DNA of 64,000 nucleotides from Apostichopus japonicus (lineage: Eukaryota; Echinodermata; Holothuroidea; Aspidochirotida; Stichopodidae). This document shows, piece by piece, positions 54,484 through 64,000 of this stretch. A program made the translations under genes and the position numbers. Position 1 is the first letter of the stretch; the number at the start of each line of letters is the position of its first letter. The stretch spans positions 17,615,821 through 17,679,820 of the forward strand of contig NC_092578.1 of NCBI RefSeq assembly GCF_037975245.1, in the 5' to 3' direction. Below the pieces are notes generated by a model that was not told where the DNA came from, ran no database searches, and saw only the letters and a program-made list of their open reading frames with translations.

Positions 54484-55299
54484 CTACACGGGTGTACCGC
54501 ACGGCGTCTCGGTCAACTGTATGGAGTCCACCTTGACCTCCGGTATGGGACACGGCCGGTCCTGTATCTCCGCCTGTTGGGTGCTCACGTGCGGGTTGAG
54601 TTTCTTCAACAGCACCTTGGGACTCCACTTTGCGCGGTTCTCCGACTGCTTGCCTCTCTGGTCCACCACCTCCAAGAGGGGACAGCTCGAGCTGGTGGAG
54701 GGCGGCCGCTGGACGTTCTTGCGTTCGATGAGAGGCTCTTGCACGGTGGCGGCTTCCATCTCTCGGTAACCGTTCATCCCTGTCGGCCTGGAAGAGTCCT
54801 CGGAGAACACGCTGCCGCTTTCGTCCTCGTCAATCTCGGGCGAGGTCCCCACGCTGGTGTACGTGGAGTCGTTGTGGTTATTGCTGTTGTACTCGCCCCG
54901 ATCCATGTCGCCGTGCAGGGTACTCTCCGTGTCGTTGTTGTTACCGTTGGACGGGGACGATATCAGCGGAGTCGAAGTGTTCCCGTTGGAGACGCCGTTC
55001 TTCGCGGAACCGTTCGGAAGCTGCAACCCGCCCTTCGGGTCGCTGGCCCACTCCTGGATGCCCACTCCCAGAGTCGGGGTACAGTCCATCTTACACTGGA
55101 GGGGGACCACCTCGCCCGGTCGGAACGGCGGCACCGTCCCGGGAGGGTAGAGCTTGTTGGGCAACCGGGAGGCGCCGCTATCCGTAGAGCCCTTCCGGGA
55201 GAACGGTATGAAGCTGTGATAGGTCATCGAGCTCCTCGGGACTTGGATGGAGTGGCTCTCTTGCCAACGTCTGTACTTTCGTTTTAACAGCATGACCAC
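54484..55299 (-). CDS. CRHR: CRHR-like terminal exon: long C-terminal tail
   Basis: This 816-nt exon starts VVMLLKRKYRRWQESHSI (helix 8 of class B1 receptors) and continues for about 250 more residues rich in Ser, Asn, Thr, Pro and Glu. Examples are NGVSNGNTSTPLISSPSNGN and PEIDEDESGSVFSEDSSRP. Vertebrate CRH receptors have short tails, so this is an extension. It ends ETPCGTPV with stop; T-x-V is a class I PDZ-ligand form, and human CRHR1 also ends in T-A-V. The exon is GC-richer than its surroundings, and an antisense open frame across it is a by-product of composition. The acceptor (cag at 55302-55300) and phase agree with the TM7 exon. Confidence 0.9.
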   Translation of the reverse strand: MVMLLKRKYRRWQESHSIQVPRSSMTYHSFIPFSRKGSTDSGASRLPNKLYPPGTVPPFRPGEVVPLQCKMDCTPTLGVGIQEWASDPKGGLQLPNGSAKNGVSNGNTSTPLISSPSNGNNNDTESTLHGDMDRGEYNSNNHNDSTYTSVGTSPEIDEDESGSVFSEDSSRPTGMNGYREMEAATVQEPLIERKNVQRPPSTSSSCPLLEVVDQRGKQSENRAKWSPKVLLKKLNPHVSTQQAEIQDRPCPIPEVKVDSIQLTETPCGTPV

Positions 55300-58200
55300 C
55301 TGGTGAAGCAATTGTTAAAGAATTTCATAACTCGAAAATTGATAATCCATTTTTTTTTTGGCGTACATTCTTATTTCCGATACGATTACTCTTCGATCTC
55401 CATATCACTACTGACTCCTGATTACCACTTTTTATTTGGAGAACATTAAATCTGTATGATGCGCACACACACACACCCACGCATGTTTGTGCGACATTCA
55501 GACCGAGGACCCCATTGTATTTTCCATTGTTCAAATCCACGTACCCTAACCTTAACAATACCCCATACATACAATAGAATTCTTCCGAGGTCGTGGTGAT
55601 TCTTTAGAAATCACCTCCGAGGACCTGGAATTCTTTTGTTCAAGTCCTCCGTCAGAATACAAAACAAATGCACGCACACACACACAATTTTCAAGTTATG
55701 ACTTCAAGTTGGACTTCAATATGATCATGAAGCAAGGGTCTTGAACTAAATATGTACCTATTTACCAAGTATGAAGTTTGATCAGGCAATTTTTACAATT
55801 GGAGTTATCTTGTTTATAAAGGCTTTTAGATCTGACCTCCATTGACCTCAGATGACCCACTGCCCTTCCACAAACAAACCATACTACCTGTCTTATGCTC
55901 ATTATTAAAGGTGGATCTACATACCAAGGATGAAGTTCATCCAACCTTTCCTTTTTAAGGTTATCATGTTTTGGAGACTTTGACCTCACACAACAGTTGT
56001 ATACTACTCCACAGAAAGTGATAATCTTCTTGGGGTATACATACCAAGTATGAAGTGCAGACAAGCTTTATTAATATCTTTGGAGTGTTTTTAATTAGTT
56101 TTTCTTTTTTAAGTTATAGTAATGTTTACATTACTGTCAGACTCTGACTTCCATAGAATGGTTTGTTTTAGGAATTATCACATTTCAAAGAAGGTCATAC
56201 TTTGACATCCTTTAACCTTTGACCTTAAACAAAAGAGCAAATTAACACACAACAATAGGGACGATAAGATGAATCCACAAATGGAATTCTCAGACCACCG
56301 CACGGCAATCTTTATTTTTTCTATTTCTCTAATTCAGTACTAATTTCCTCACCTCCTGGTTCGTATAGACGTAGAATAACGCTACAAAGAATCCTTGCAG
56401 GGACTGAAGCGTGACTTGGAAGTAACCGTAGACGTCGTGAAACACGGTGTCGACCCTCGGCTGATGGATGAAGAGGAAGTATGCTCCCCCAAGCAGAGGT
56501 AGGAGGATAAATGTGGCACGGACACTCTTCCTGTACGAAGGGAAGGAAACAAAAAGGGTTGGAAAAAAAACTTCGGAAATAGGTGTCGGAGAGAGGAGCC
56601 CGCTGCAGTCTACATGTGTTGGTCCAGGTCCAGCTAAAGATAACAAGGTATCACGTTTCACTACTGTCTACATTTTGTAGCGACAAGAAAAAACTTCACT
56701 TGCAAGCAACGGAAAGTTAACTTAATCTGAGGGCAGCATGCGGTTTAGGGCGAGTCTTCAATGCCTTTCATGATATCTTGGCATTTCATTTATACCTAGC
56801 TTAGACATTTTATTTGGTTTAATTTATTATTTATTAACAACATGAATATACAGCAACTTGGAAGGAAAATTGACTAAATCCTTATTTGAATTTTTTTCCC
56901 CACTTTTTAATAAAAAATAAAATTTTTTTTAACCTACAACTGATAGTCTAGCTGTGTGTCTGCGGCTGCTTCTGGTCACTATCTCACTTACCAGTATTGT
57001 TGTGTTTCAAAAGAGTGAGACGCCCTCAGTTTGGACACCAAGATAGCTATCACATGGACAAGTATAGCAAGATTTATCTGTGGAAATAACAGGTAAATAC
57101 AGAACAGTTAATATCAGAGTTTTTCGTACTGATTTTTGCTTCATAATATAAGTTCTTCAGTAGGGACATCTTTTTTTGGCGGGGGGGGGGGGGGGGGTGA
57201 GGGGGGACACCTTTAATTATTACCGCTCTGCTTCTTACAAAACTTGAAAAAGACCAGAGGTCACTGTTTTGAAACCGGAGGGAGGTCATGCATGGTTTGC
57301 ATCCGGTTCTAGCCGAAAATTAAAAAGTCTGCTGATCTGTTTCAAGCCTGTTCATTAAGTTCCCAGTCTGTGGTCCAAAGTTCATCTAAAGTACGGATAT
57401 AAAACTTAATCTATTTAAAAAATGGAAGCACTTCACAATTCCCCTACATGAGATATCTAACCTCAACAGCTGTATCTTCCACCTTAACTGATAATTCCTA
57501 TTAAATGTCAACAAATCCTCAACTGTTTATGGGAATTTAGGAAACATTACAAACAATCCAATGGTCCACATAACCGCCCCCCCACCTACCCCCCCTCCCT
57601 TGGACACCATACAATATTAAATATAACAATAATAACAATCACAATATTCAATCATAAAAGTTTGTAAACTACAGACAAACTAGCTAGGTGTTTTCGTAAA
57701 GGTTATTTTGGACTTTTCAATGCCCATAATATCTTAATTCAAATTCATCAATGCACTAGTTGCAGGAAATCACTAAAATATTTTAAGCAATTTGATTATG
57801 ATGGGGATGGGTGTCGGTAGTATGGACCAGCTAATTAGACGAGGCAATGGTTCTGATAGGTTTTTTACTAACAGAAAAAGTGCATCCAAGGAGTAGATTC
57901 TGTTTGAGTCTATCACATCTATTGACACTTTTAAGAAGCATTTGAAAACTTATCATATTAGGCTTGAATATGGGCATTAATCTTATGCGCTGGTTTATTC
58001 ACATGACTGTGCCCATTTTTATGTATATTCATATTTTAATGTTCTTTATTGTGGTTTATAACCCTGTCTTATATCATTTTTTACTGTTGTTTATTACTTT
58101 TAGGTTTTCTTAATTTTGGTAATTTTATATTCCAGGTATTGGTTCTTTTGTACAGTGCTCTTGAGCATGTTTTATTTCATGATAACAGCACTTTAAATTT

Positions 58201-61200
58201 TGGTATTTATTTATTTATTTATATTATTATTTGAGTGCTGTATAAAACTCACCAAGATACAGGCGATGACCGGTCCGTAGATTAGGTAGTCGATTGGTGA
58301 AAGATCCAGCCAGCAGCCCTTGAGGTCCATATCCATCAGAAGTGGTGGGTCTGTTGTATTACTTCTCGCTTCACTGCATGGGCATTTCCCAGATAGAAAA
58401 AAAAAGAAAAAAAGGGAACGATACTATGAGAAAAAATTTGAGTTTCGTTAAATTTTTTAGAAAGCTTTTTGAATAGAACTATTTATATATATAAAGGGGA
58501 ATAAAATGCCAGACTTTTTCTTTCCAGAACCCAAAAACATGTTTCTACGGTCTGATTATGGTCTTAATATACACGGGAAATGATATGTTATCAGTCGATT
58601 GACACTGCAAATTCTGCCTATAATTTCGTCTTCTTCTGCTTCTTTTTGCTCCAAAATTTGCCTCAAATTTGTAAGGCATTACAAATATGAAATAACCAAA
58701 CATCCCTGGTATATTATTCTTAATTTCACCAAAAACAGAAATACCTTAAAGGGAAAGTTGAAACCATACCAAATCCATGATCAAAGACAACATATTGTGC
58801 AAAATGCTAGCGCAAATCATAACCTTTTGTTGTCACTGATTGTGTGGCAGGCTGGGACATTGCAACGTATATCTGCTTGCTTCAAAATCCGACAATTAAC
58901 ATGTAACTGTATCTCGGTAAACTGGTCGGGGCATATTTTACTGTTCAACTATGTTTTGTATCAGTTCTCAGTTTCAAGGCTCGAAATTTTTGTCTCTTTC
59001 TGCAATTTGCATAATATTTTGATATTCGCGCAATACCAGTATCAACCACCGCCTACCGAGGATTTAAATTAAAAAAATTGACCGGCTAAATCCCTTCAGG
59101 GTGCTCAGACCATGCAGTTGAGAGGAAAATCTACCTAAGGACTATTTAATCCCCAAATTACTTGTACCAATCCCCTCAGCGTTCCCCCTCAACGCCCCCC
59201 CTCAACCTCCTCCCCTCCCCACCCCCCAATATGTCCTTGCCTCTATACTTACAAGTATAGTCTACCTGCCACATGTAGCAAGGTGAAGATGACAGGACAA
59301 CCTATAAAAGCAAGGAAGAAAAGAAAAAAAAGTTGGGATGGGGGGGAAAAGATGAGATGTAAAAAAAGAAGTAATTTTACAAAAACGTTTTATTTTCAAC
59401 TTCAGACAATTTGAGTCAAACCTGAGACTAAGTGCTCAATAGATAATGCTGGAATTCTAGAACGATACAACTGTTCATATGTAAATCACCAAAAGTACTG
59501 TGATCGTAAAAACACTATGTGAATAATTAACAATAAGATTTGCAATAAGAAATTCCCATTTTCACGATAATGTCCCCATCTTTCTTATGCACATGAAAAG
59601 AAACAGTTTGAATTCATTTTTTGCTTTTCTTTTGGCTGCTTTTTTTTCCCCCCCTTCATTTTGTCAACCTTTTTGGTTCATTATCTGTCAATGAAAAATT
59701 TGATTACTCAGGATATTAGAGTGGACTGCATTTTGTCTTTTAAAGATTCATGACATTTGATAGCGTCAAGAAATTACCCACTGAAGATTGGAAAAAGAGA
59801 AAAGGGGGGGGGAGAGATAAAGAGACTTAATGCTAATGAATAAAATATTTTGAGCCCTTTCGTACGCAGGAGTCGACTAGACAGAAATTTAGAACTAGGA
59901 TGCTTCGCAAATCGTGGATTTCATGAAGTCTGTCTGTCTTTGTGTTCAAATTGGCTATTAACATTCATATGTTCAAAATGCTGTTGAGCGAACGTCGTTA
60001 ATTTTGTGAGATATCACTCCGTAGCCTTTTTTTTCAACTTGTGAAGGCAAGAGAGAGGGTGCTTAGGAAATTTATTCATGTCTCCAATATATTTCTTACT
60101 AATCCGATCGTCTCTCCTACATAACTCTCGCTATGCAATGTTTTAGTCTACAGTCAATTATCGAGGCGGTCCACAGCAAACGTCCCCCTGCATGTTAAAT
60201 GTTTCATTAATCTTTTTCCTACGATGTGCAATAGGTCGTAAAAATTCGGGACGGAGGCAGTTACGGTCGTCGCATGCAATGTTTCTTTTTACTTGCCTGG
60301 GCCTTTTAGATCTACTGATAGGAATTTCGGGTCATATTTGCATATATTATATATATCATGCAAGTATCAAGAAAGTCTATACCATTTATAAAATTCAAAA
60401 TTAAAGACTCACCAAAAAATCGATACCAAATGTCAAGGTCAGTGCAGTTCCCCCCCCCCCCCCCCTGCCCCAATCTTAAACCATCTCTGAACTATATCCG
60501 ACTGTCAAACCTTTTAACACATGCATCCAATCCCTCAAGCATCAGCTGGATGGATCGTTCCCCACCCCCCAACCTCCCCCCACACCCACCCCTTCATTTC
60601 CCCCATCATGTCTTTCATTTCTAACTGCAGACATCTTCGCAACATTATTTAATAAAACATTAAAGTATTTCTTCTTTGAGATTGTGGGGAAGACTCTTAA
60701 AATATTTTTGTCTACAATTATTTTTTTTTTTTTTTGACGTACCCCATCCAAAGATCATGTACATCCAGAACCTCTCTCTACGGACTGTCATGGCTCGGAC
60801 GACAAGCAGATGAAGGTAGACGCCCTCTATCAGCATCCAGAAGAAATTTGTGAGTACTGCGTTGTTGATAAGGCACATCAAAATGCGGCACAACCACTGC
60901 GGGAAAAAAAAAAACGATTGAAAAATATAAAGATTCATCCCCGTATTCCAACCAGTCGGGACAAATCTTCCAACCCTTTACTGTCGTGTCCTACTTCAAA
61001 GCACTCGTCGTGTCAGTACGAGCAGTACGAATGGTTTGGAACTGTTTGTACTGTCAATTTGAGTGCTTTGAAGCCTGAAATAAGAGGACAGTTCATGGAG
61101 GTATTAGCACTGGAAAACTGTCCCGACTGGCTGCCTATTTCTACACATGTACTGAATTTGCATGAAGCAACTGGGACAAGAAGCTAGTTGGGACAAATTC

Positions 61201-63752
61201 CTACTGCTAATACCTCTCTAAACTGTACACCAAAATCATGGGTTCAAAGCACTGGTGTTGACAGTACAAACAGTTCCTATTAACCTTGATCTGATAGAAA
61301 CATGATATTCGTACTGCTCGTACTAACACTACAAGTGCTCTGAAGCGGGAAATGCCACCACAGTATAGAAAAAGTTGCTCCAACTGGGTGGGGGGACAAC
61401 TGACAACATGATCTATGACAAGCACCAAGTGGGGGGAGGGGAGGGGTGGGGGAGGGGAGGGGGTTGGAGGGAGGGGGAGTCCCAGAGCAGCAGAGCAGAT
61501 ATTGAATAGAGAGCTGGAGACACGAGTCTGAATGCCGATGAGAGGCGGGATATTATTTTCAGTTTCAGATTTAATATATATATATATATCTATTTTTAAA
61601 ATTAAACAGGAATTGCCCCCCCCCCATTGGTACACTATTGAGTACCAGATCAGATATTGTTGTAGGATTTAATTTCTGACTATGGTTACCCTAAAAAATG
61701 TATCTATATGTGTGAAGTTATTTGTGAATAATCAAAGAGCCAATATGATTATATAATCCGCGTGCTGGTTGAAAATTTGAGATCAATTCCTACGTGGGTT
61801 TATTAGATCCCGCAATATTTCGTGGGGGACACGTTTTAATATCAAAAGCGAACCAGAAGCAGACAGATGTGACTTCATAGATGCACATTGGCAACAGTGT
61901 TCTTGTTTGTTTTTTTTTTGTTTTTTTTTAAATAATGACATAATTCCCAATTTACTAGTACTGCAAGATTGAGATGCATCGCCATATGAATAGAAAATAT
62001 ATGTATCCTAAATTCATTGGAATATTATTCAACTTAAATAATGTATGTGTGCACCCATGGCATCACACCTGCTTGCTTCAAGCCATTTCCTCGGTGGTGC
62101 AAACAGCTGTGACTATTTCAAAAATATATCGATATCTCGAGAAAGCCTCGTAGGAATTGAACCCAACTTTCGCCGTCACGCTTGGAATACGTTCCTCTTT
62201 TCCAGATTAAATTTTAACCTCCATAAATTATCCTTTCAAAGTACGAGAGAGAGAGCGAGAGAGAGAAATGAATATTCATCATACCATCAGGTCATCTCTC
62301 TTGGAAACCACCTTCTGCATCTCGGTTGCGATATAAAACAGCACGTACAGAATGATGAACGAAGTGATGAGATTCCAATGGATGTTGTTTCTGACGCATC
62401 GCAACGACCTGTGACGAGAGGGGTGAAAAAAAAATGGGGGAGGGGGCGGGAGTTAATAATAATAATAATATAATAATAACTAAGACTTATAATGCGCTAA
62501 TTATAAACAAAATAGTTGTCAAAAGCGCTGTACATAAATAGTTTGAATAGAAAGAAAAGCAAAAACAATAATGCAACAATGAAAAATAATTACAAATCAA
62601 ATTCAAAAATGTTTAGCATAGAGGAAGGCTATTAGTGTAGATTTGAAAAGTGATTTAATAGAATACATTTTAAATGGTTTGGGAGGGATTTCCACAATTT
62701 GGTACCAGAAACTGAAAAAGCATGGTTGGCATAGGTAACCCCATTGGTTCTAGTTAATACGTTGTACGTTTTACAAGAAAGGAAAGCAATTACATTTCCT
62801 TCCTTTTGTTTTGTTTTCATTCATTCATTAATTAAACTTATTCAAACTTTATGAGATCTCTTAAAACCAAAAGTTTATTAAACCACTGCTGATCTCTTTT
62901 TAAGTATATATATATATTAATTATCCTGTTTCGATTGAGTTTGGCATACTCCATTGGGGTTGTAGTAAAACTGAAAGTATCATACCAAACTCACCAAAGA
63001 TGAGTCGCCATTATCTACCAAGCGTTTGTTTCTTTCTCAATATTTATATTTACGAACATTTCCATTGCTGTGGGCATATTTCGGTTTATTTGTGGTCCTT
63101 ACCGTGTAAAAGCAACAGTGCTTGGTCCTGCATGCAAATCCACCAAGGTTGATATGAGAATGGATACATGGCGAGGCAGAAAAGGGTTCAGTCTGCGAGG
63201 GGGGGGGGGTGGGGGTAGAAACTTTGAGGGACACTTTGAGGTTAACTAGAAAAATTACTACAAAATGACTAAATTCTAGTAATTTTGACCTTCCTCATAT
63301 CGACTATGAAGGGCAAATTTCATTTAAATTTTGTGATCTTACAGTTTTCCACCAACAGGGTACTTCTTAATTACGAGATTTTTAAATAGGATTTTCAAAA
63401 ACAAGAGGACAACACTTAAATATAAAGAAAAAGGGCATCTTTCATTTACAAAAGTGGAAGGAAAAAGGGGGCACTGTTGATTCATACCAAACGAGGAGCA
63501 TTCCTTTTCCTTTTTTTCACTGTTGTGGATTTTCGAATTCATTACAATATCAATTATATATATTTATATAAATTATAGCATTACATGTGTGGGACACATG
63601 AGTGCTAGAATTGCTGAAAATAGAGAAATTAGAGCCGACACTTACTTGAAGATCAGAAAGATACAGAAGGCACCGACCAGCGCTGTTAACGATAGTATGT
63701 ATCCGATGTTGAGAAGAACCTTGTGTTGTATAAACTCATGTGTATTTATGCC
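54484..63752 (-). CDS. CRHR: CRH-receptor-like class B1 GPCR, 5'-partial, 8 exons
   Basis: Exons in gene order on the minus strand: 63752-63646 (TM1), 62408-62285 (TM2), 60896-60743 (TM3 to start of TM4), 59301-59253 (TM4), 58373-58253 (ECL2/TM5), 57077-56992 (TM5/ICL3), 56530-56353 (TM6-TM7), 55299-54484 (helix 8, tail, stop TAG). All borders are AG/GT with consistent phase, giving about 544 residues from TM1. Class B1 marks: SLRCVRNNIHWNLI (TM2), NFFWMLIEGVYLHLLVV (TM3), FGWGCPV (TM4), GCW in ECL2, SLQGFFVALFY...NQEV (TM7). ICL3 (SKLRASHSFETQQY) and helix 8 (RRWQESHSI) closely resemble CRH receptors. Such receptors bind CRH/urocortin/DH44-type peptides and couple mainly to Gs. The N-terminal hormone-binding domain is beyond the right edge. 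Confidence 0.92.
55300..56352 (-). other. CRHR-like last intron
   Basis: 55760-56230 contains three or four loosely repeated segments of about 100-130 bases (TACCAAGTATGAAGTT and GACCTCACACAACAG type), a diverged tandem repeat. Nothing coding is seen. Confidence 0.5.
56353..63752 (-). CDS. CRHR: CRHR-like exons for the seven-helix core
   Basis: Seven exons carry the helices. TM1 (VLLNIGYILSLTALVGAFCI) splices in phase 2 (AA|G) to TM2. TM3 exon 60896-60743 ends TGG G|gt and joins GT TGT of the small 49-nt exon 59301-59253. ECL2 (LKGCWLDLSPIDYLIYG) has the conserved CW pair that bonds to TM3 in the family. TM5/ICL3 exon 57077-56992 ends TAC TG|gt, making QYW-KSVRATF where vertebrate CRH receptors read QYR. 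TM6 is FILLPLLGGAYFLF and TM7 VTLQSLQGFFVALFYVY. The exon pattern is that of class B1 receptors. Confidence 0.9.
57078..58252 (-). other. CRHR-like intron with LINE relic
   Basis: Contains a poly-G run (57180-57198), C-rich DNA at 57570-57600 and the LINE relic at 57890-58240. No exon is missing between TM5 segments, as the phases join. Confidence 0.6.
57890..58240 (+). mobile_element. LINE (non-LTR retrotransposon) 3' relic
   Basis: Codons at about 57908-57970 read ESITSIDTFKKHLKTYHI, which matches the end of CR1/L2/jockey-type reverse transcriptase ORFs (S..TFK..LKT..). A stop and about 250 bases of T-rich 3' UTR follow, ending (TTTA)n and TTATTTGAGTGCTGTA. It lies in the CRHR-like intron between the TM5 exons. 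The upstream enzyme domains are absent. Confidence 0.5.
59302..60742 (-). other. CRHR-like intron between TM3 and TM4 exons
   Basis: AT-rich with C-rich tracts at 60450-60475 and 60560-60600. I see no mobile element, RNA gene or further exon. Confidence 0.5.
60952..61130. mobile_element. Palindromic MITE, copy 3
   Basis: Begins CCAGTCGGGACAAATCTTCC and ends AAAACTGTCCCGACTGG. The termini are a good inverted match and the interior carries the same TCAAAGCACTCGTCGTGTCA / TTGAGTGCTTTGAAG arms. It lies in the CRHR-like intron between the TM2 and TM3 exons. Confidence 0.85.
61184..61387. mobile_element. Palindromic MITE, copy 4
   Basis: Begins CTAGTTGGGACAAATTCCTA and ends AAGTTGCTCCAACTGG. It has the same orientation as copy 2 (GCTAATACCTCTCTAAACTG) and is opposite to copy 3, which lies 53 bases to its left. 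A G-rich low-complexity tract follows at about 61431-61480. Confidence 0.85.
62445..62825 (-). mobile_element. LINE (non-LTR retrotransposon) 3' relic with frameshift
   Basis: The minus strand at 62632-62820 encodes TNGVTYANHAFSVSGTKLWK then SLPNHLK, the conserved Fxxxgxx-LWNSLP motif near the end of LINE reverse transcriptase ORFs. A frame change then gives SIKSLFKSTLIAFLYAKHF, the usual FK..LK..LF ending. The element ends AGCGCATTATAAGTC... and (TTA)n at 62455-62475. It is dead by frameshift and 5' truncation. Confidence 0.65.
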
Positions 63753-63843
63753 CTAGAAAAAAACAAGAATTAAAAAAAAAACATCAATCAATCAAATCAA
63801 CTTTGCTTTGAATGTTCACAGCATGAATTCATTAGCAAATTTA

Positions 63844-64000
63844 ACCGGTGCTGTGGCCGGTGTGGATAAAAGCGGTGGCAGTTGAAGCAATGAGGTTTAG
63901 CAATCTGGAGGTTCCAGGTTCGATACCCGGCCGGGTCATAGGAAGGTGGGGTTTTGCATCCAAGATCAATCTATGGTTTTCCCATCTGACATGACTTTCT
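63844..64000 (+). mobile_element. Second tRNA-derived SINE family, copy 3, cut by window edge
   Basis: Starts ACCGGTGCTGTGGCCGGTGT, has GGTTCGATACCCGGCC and the body CATCCAAGATCAATCTATGG, and runs off the right edge. It lies upstream of the TM1 exon of the CRHR-like gene. Confidence 0.85.

Larger units (their letters stand above)
60897..63645 (-). other. CRHR-like introns around the TM2 exon
   Basis: The left intron (60897-62284) holds palindromic MITE copies 3 and 4 and a G-rich tract. The right intron (62409-63645) holds a LINE relic, (TAA)n and a poly-G run near 63200. No other coding sequence is seen apart from the TM2 exon 62285-62408. Confidence 0.6.

Noticed and set aside
54577-55287. 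236-residue open frame on the plus strand
   Set aside because: It is antisense to the CRHR-like tail exon, which has splice phase, homology and a proper stop; the frame follows from GC-rich codons.
62045-62473. 142-residue open frame on the plus strand
   Set aside because: It overlaps the TM2 exon of the CRHR-like gene in antisense and has no recognisable domain.

Overview
The window is eukaryotic, intron-rich and AT-rich. Short phase-consistent exons with GT-AG borders sit in introns full of SINEs, MITEs and minisatellites. The gene content (a receptor-for-egg-jelly/polycystin-1 protein and a CRH-type receptor) and the repeat style suggest a marine deuterostome invertebrate. An echinoderm, perhaps a sea cucumber, is my best guess; this is inference and no database was searched.

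Positions 1-48391 on the + strand hold the 3' part of one large polycystin-1-like gene; its 5' end lies outside the window. I trace 47 exons that join in one open frame of about 2,784 residues. They encode, in order: the end of a PKD (Ig-like) domain, a REJ module interrupted by a large acidic Ser/Thr/Tyr-rich insertion, a GAIN-like region with a GPS motif, TM1, a PLAT domain, TM2-TM6, the extracellular polycystin (TOP) domain, a six-helix channel-like block, a coiled coil and an acidic/basic cytoplasmic tail.

Positions 48392-54483 are a gene-free interval between two convergent genes. It holds the polycystin 3' UTR, a long (TA)n tract and probably the 3' UTR of the second gene.

Positions 54484-63752 on the - strand hold eight exons of a class B1 GPCR of the CRH-receptor type (TM1 to the C-terminus). 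Its hormone-binding ectodomain lies beyond the right edge. It has an unusually long C-terminal tail ending in a T-x-V PDZ-ligand-type sequence.

The introns carry two tRNA-derived SINE families (seven and three copies), a palindromic MITE family (four copies), a hAT-type MITE with an intact 8-bp target duplication, two LINE 3' relics and a six-unit tandem array of tRNA-like sequence. A recurring theme in the polycystin gene is local duplication that copies exon edges with their splice sites (exons 6, 10, 22 and 34), and tandem repeats that begin right at 5' splice sites (exons 16, 36 and 45). The two genes show no sign of working together; they are simply convergent neighbours.
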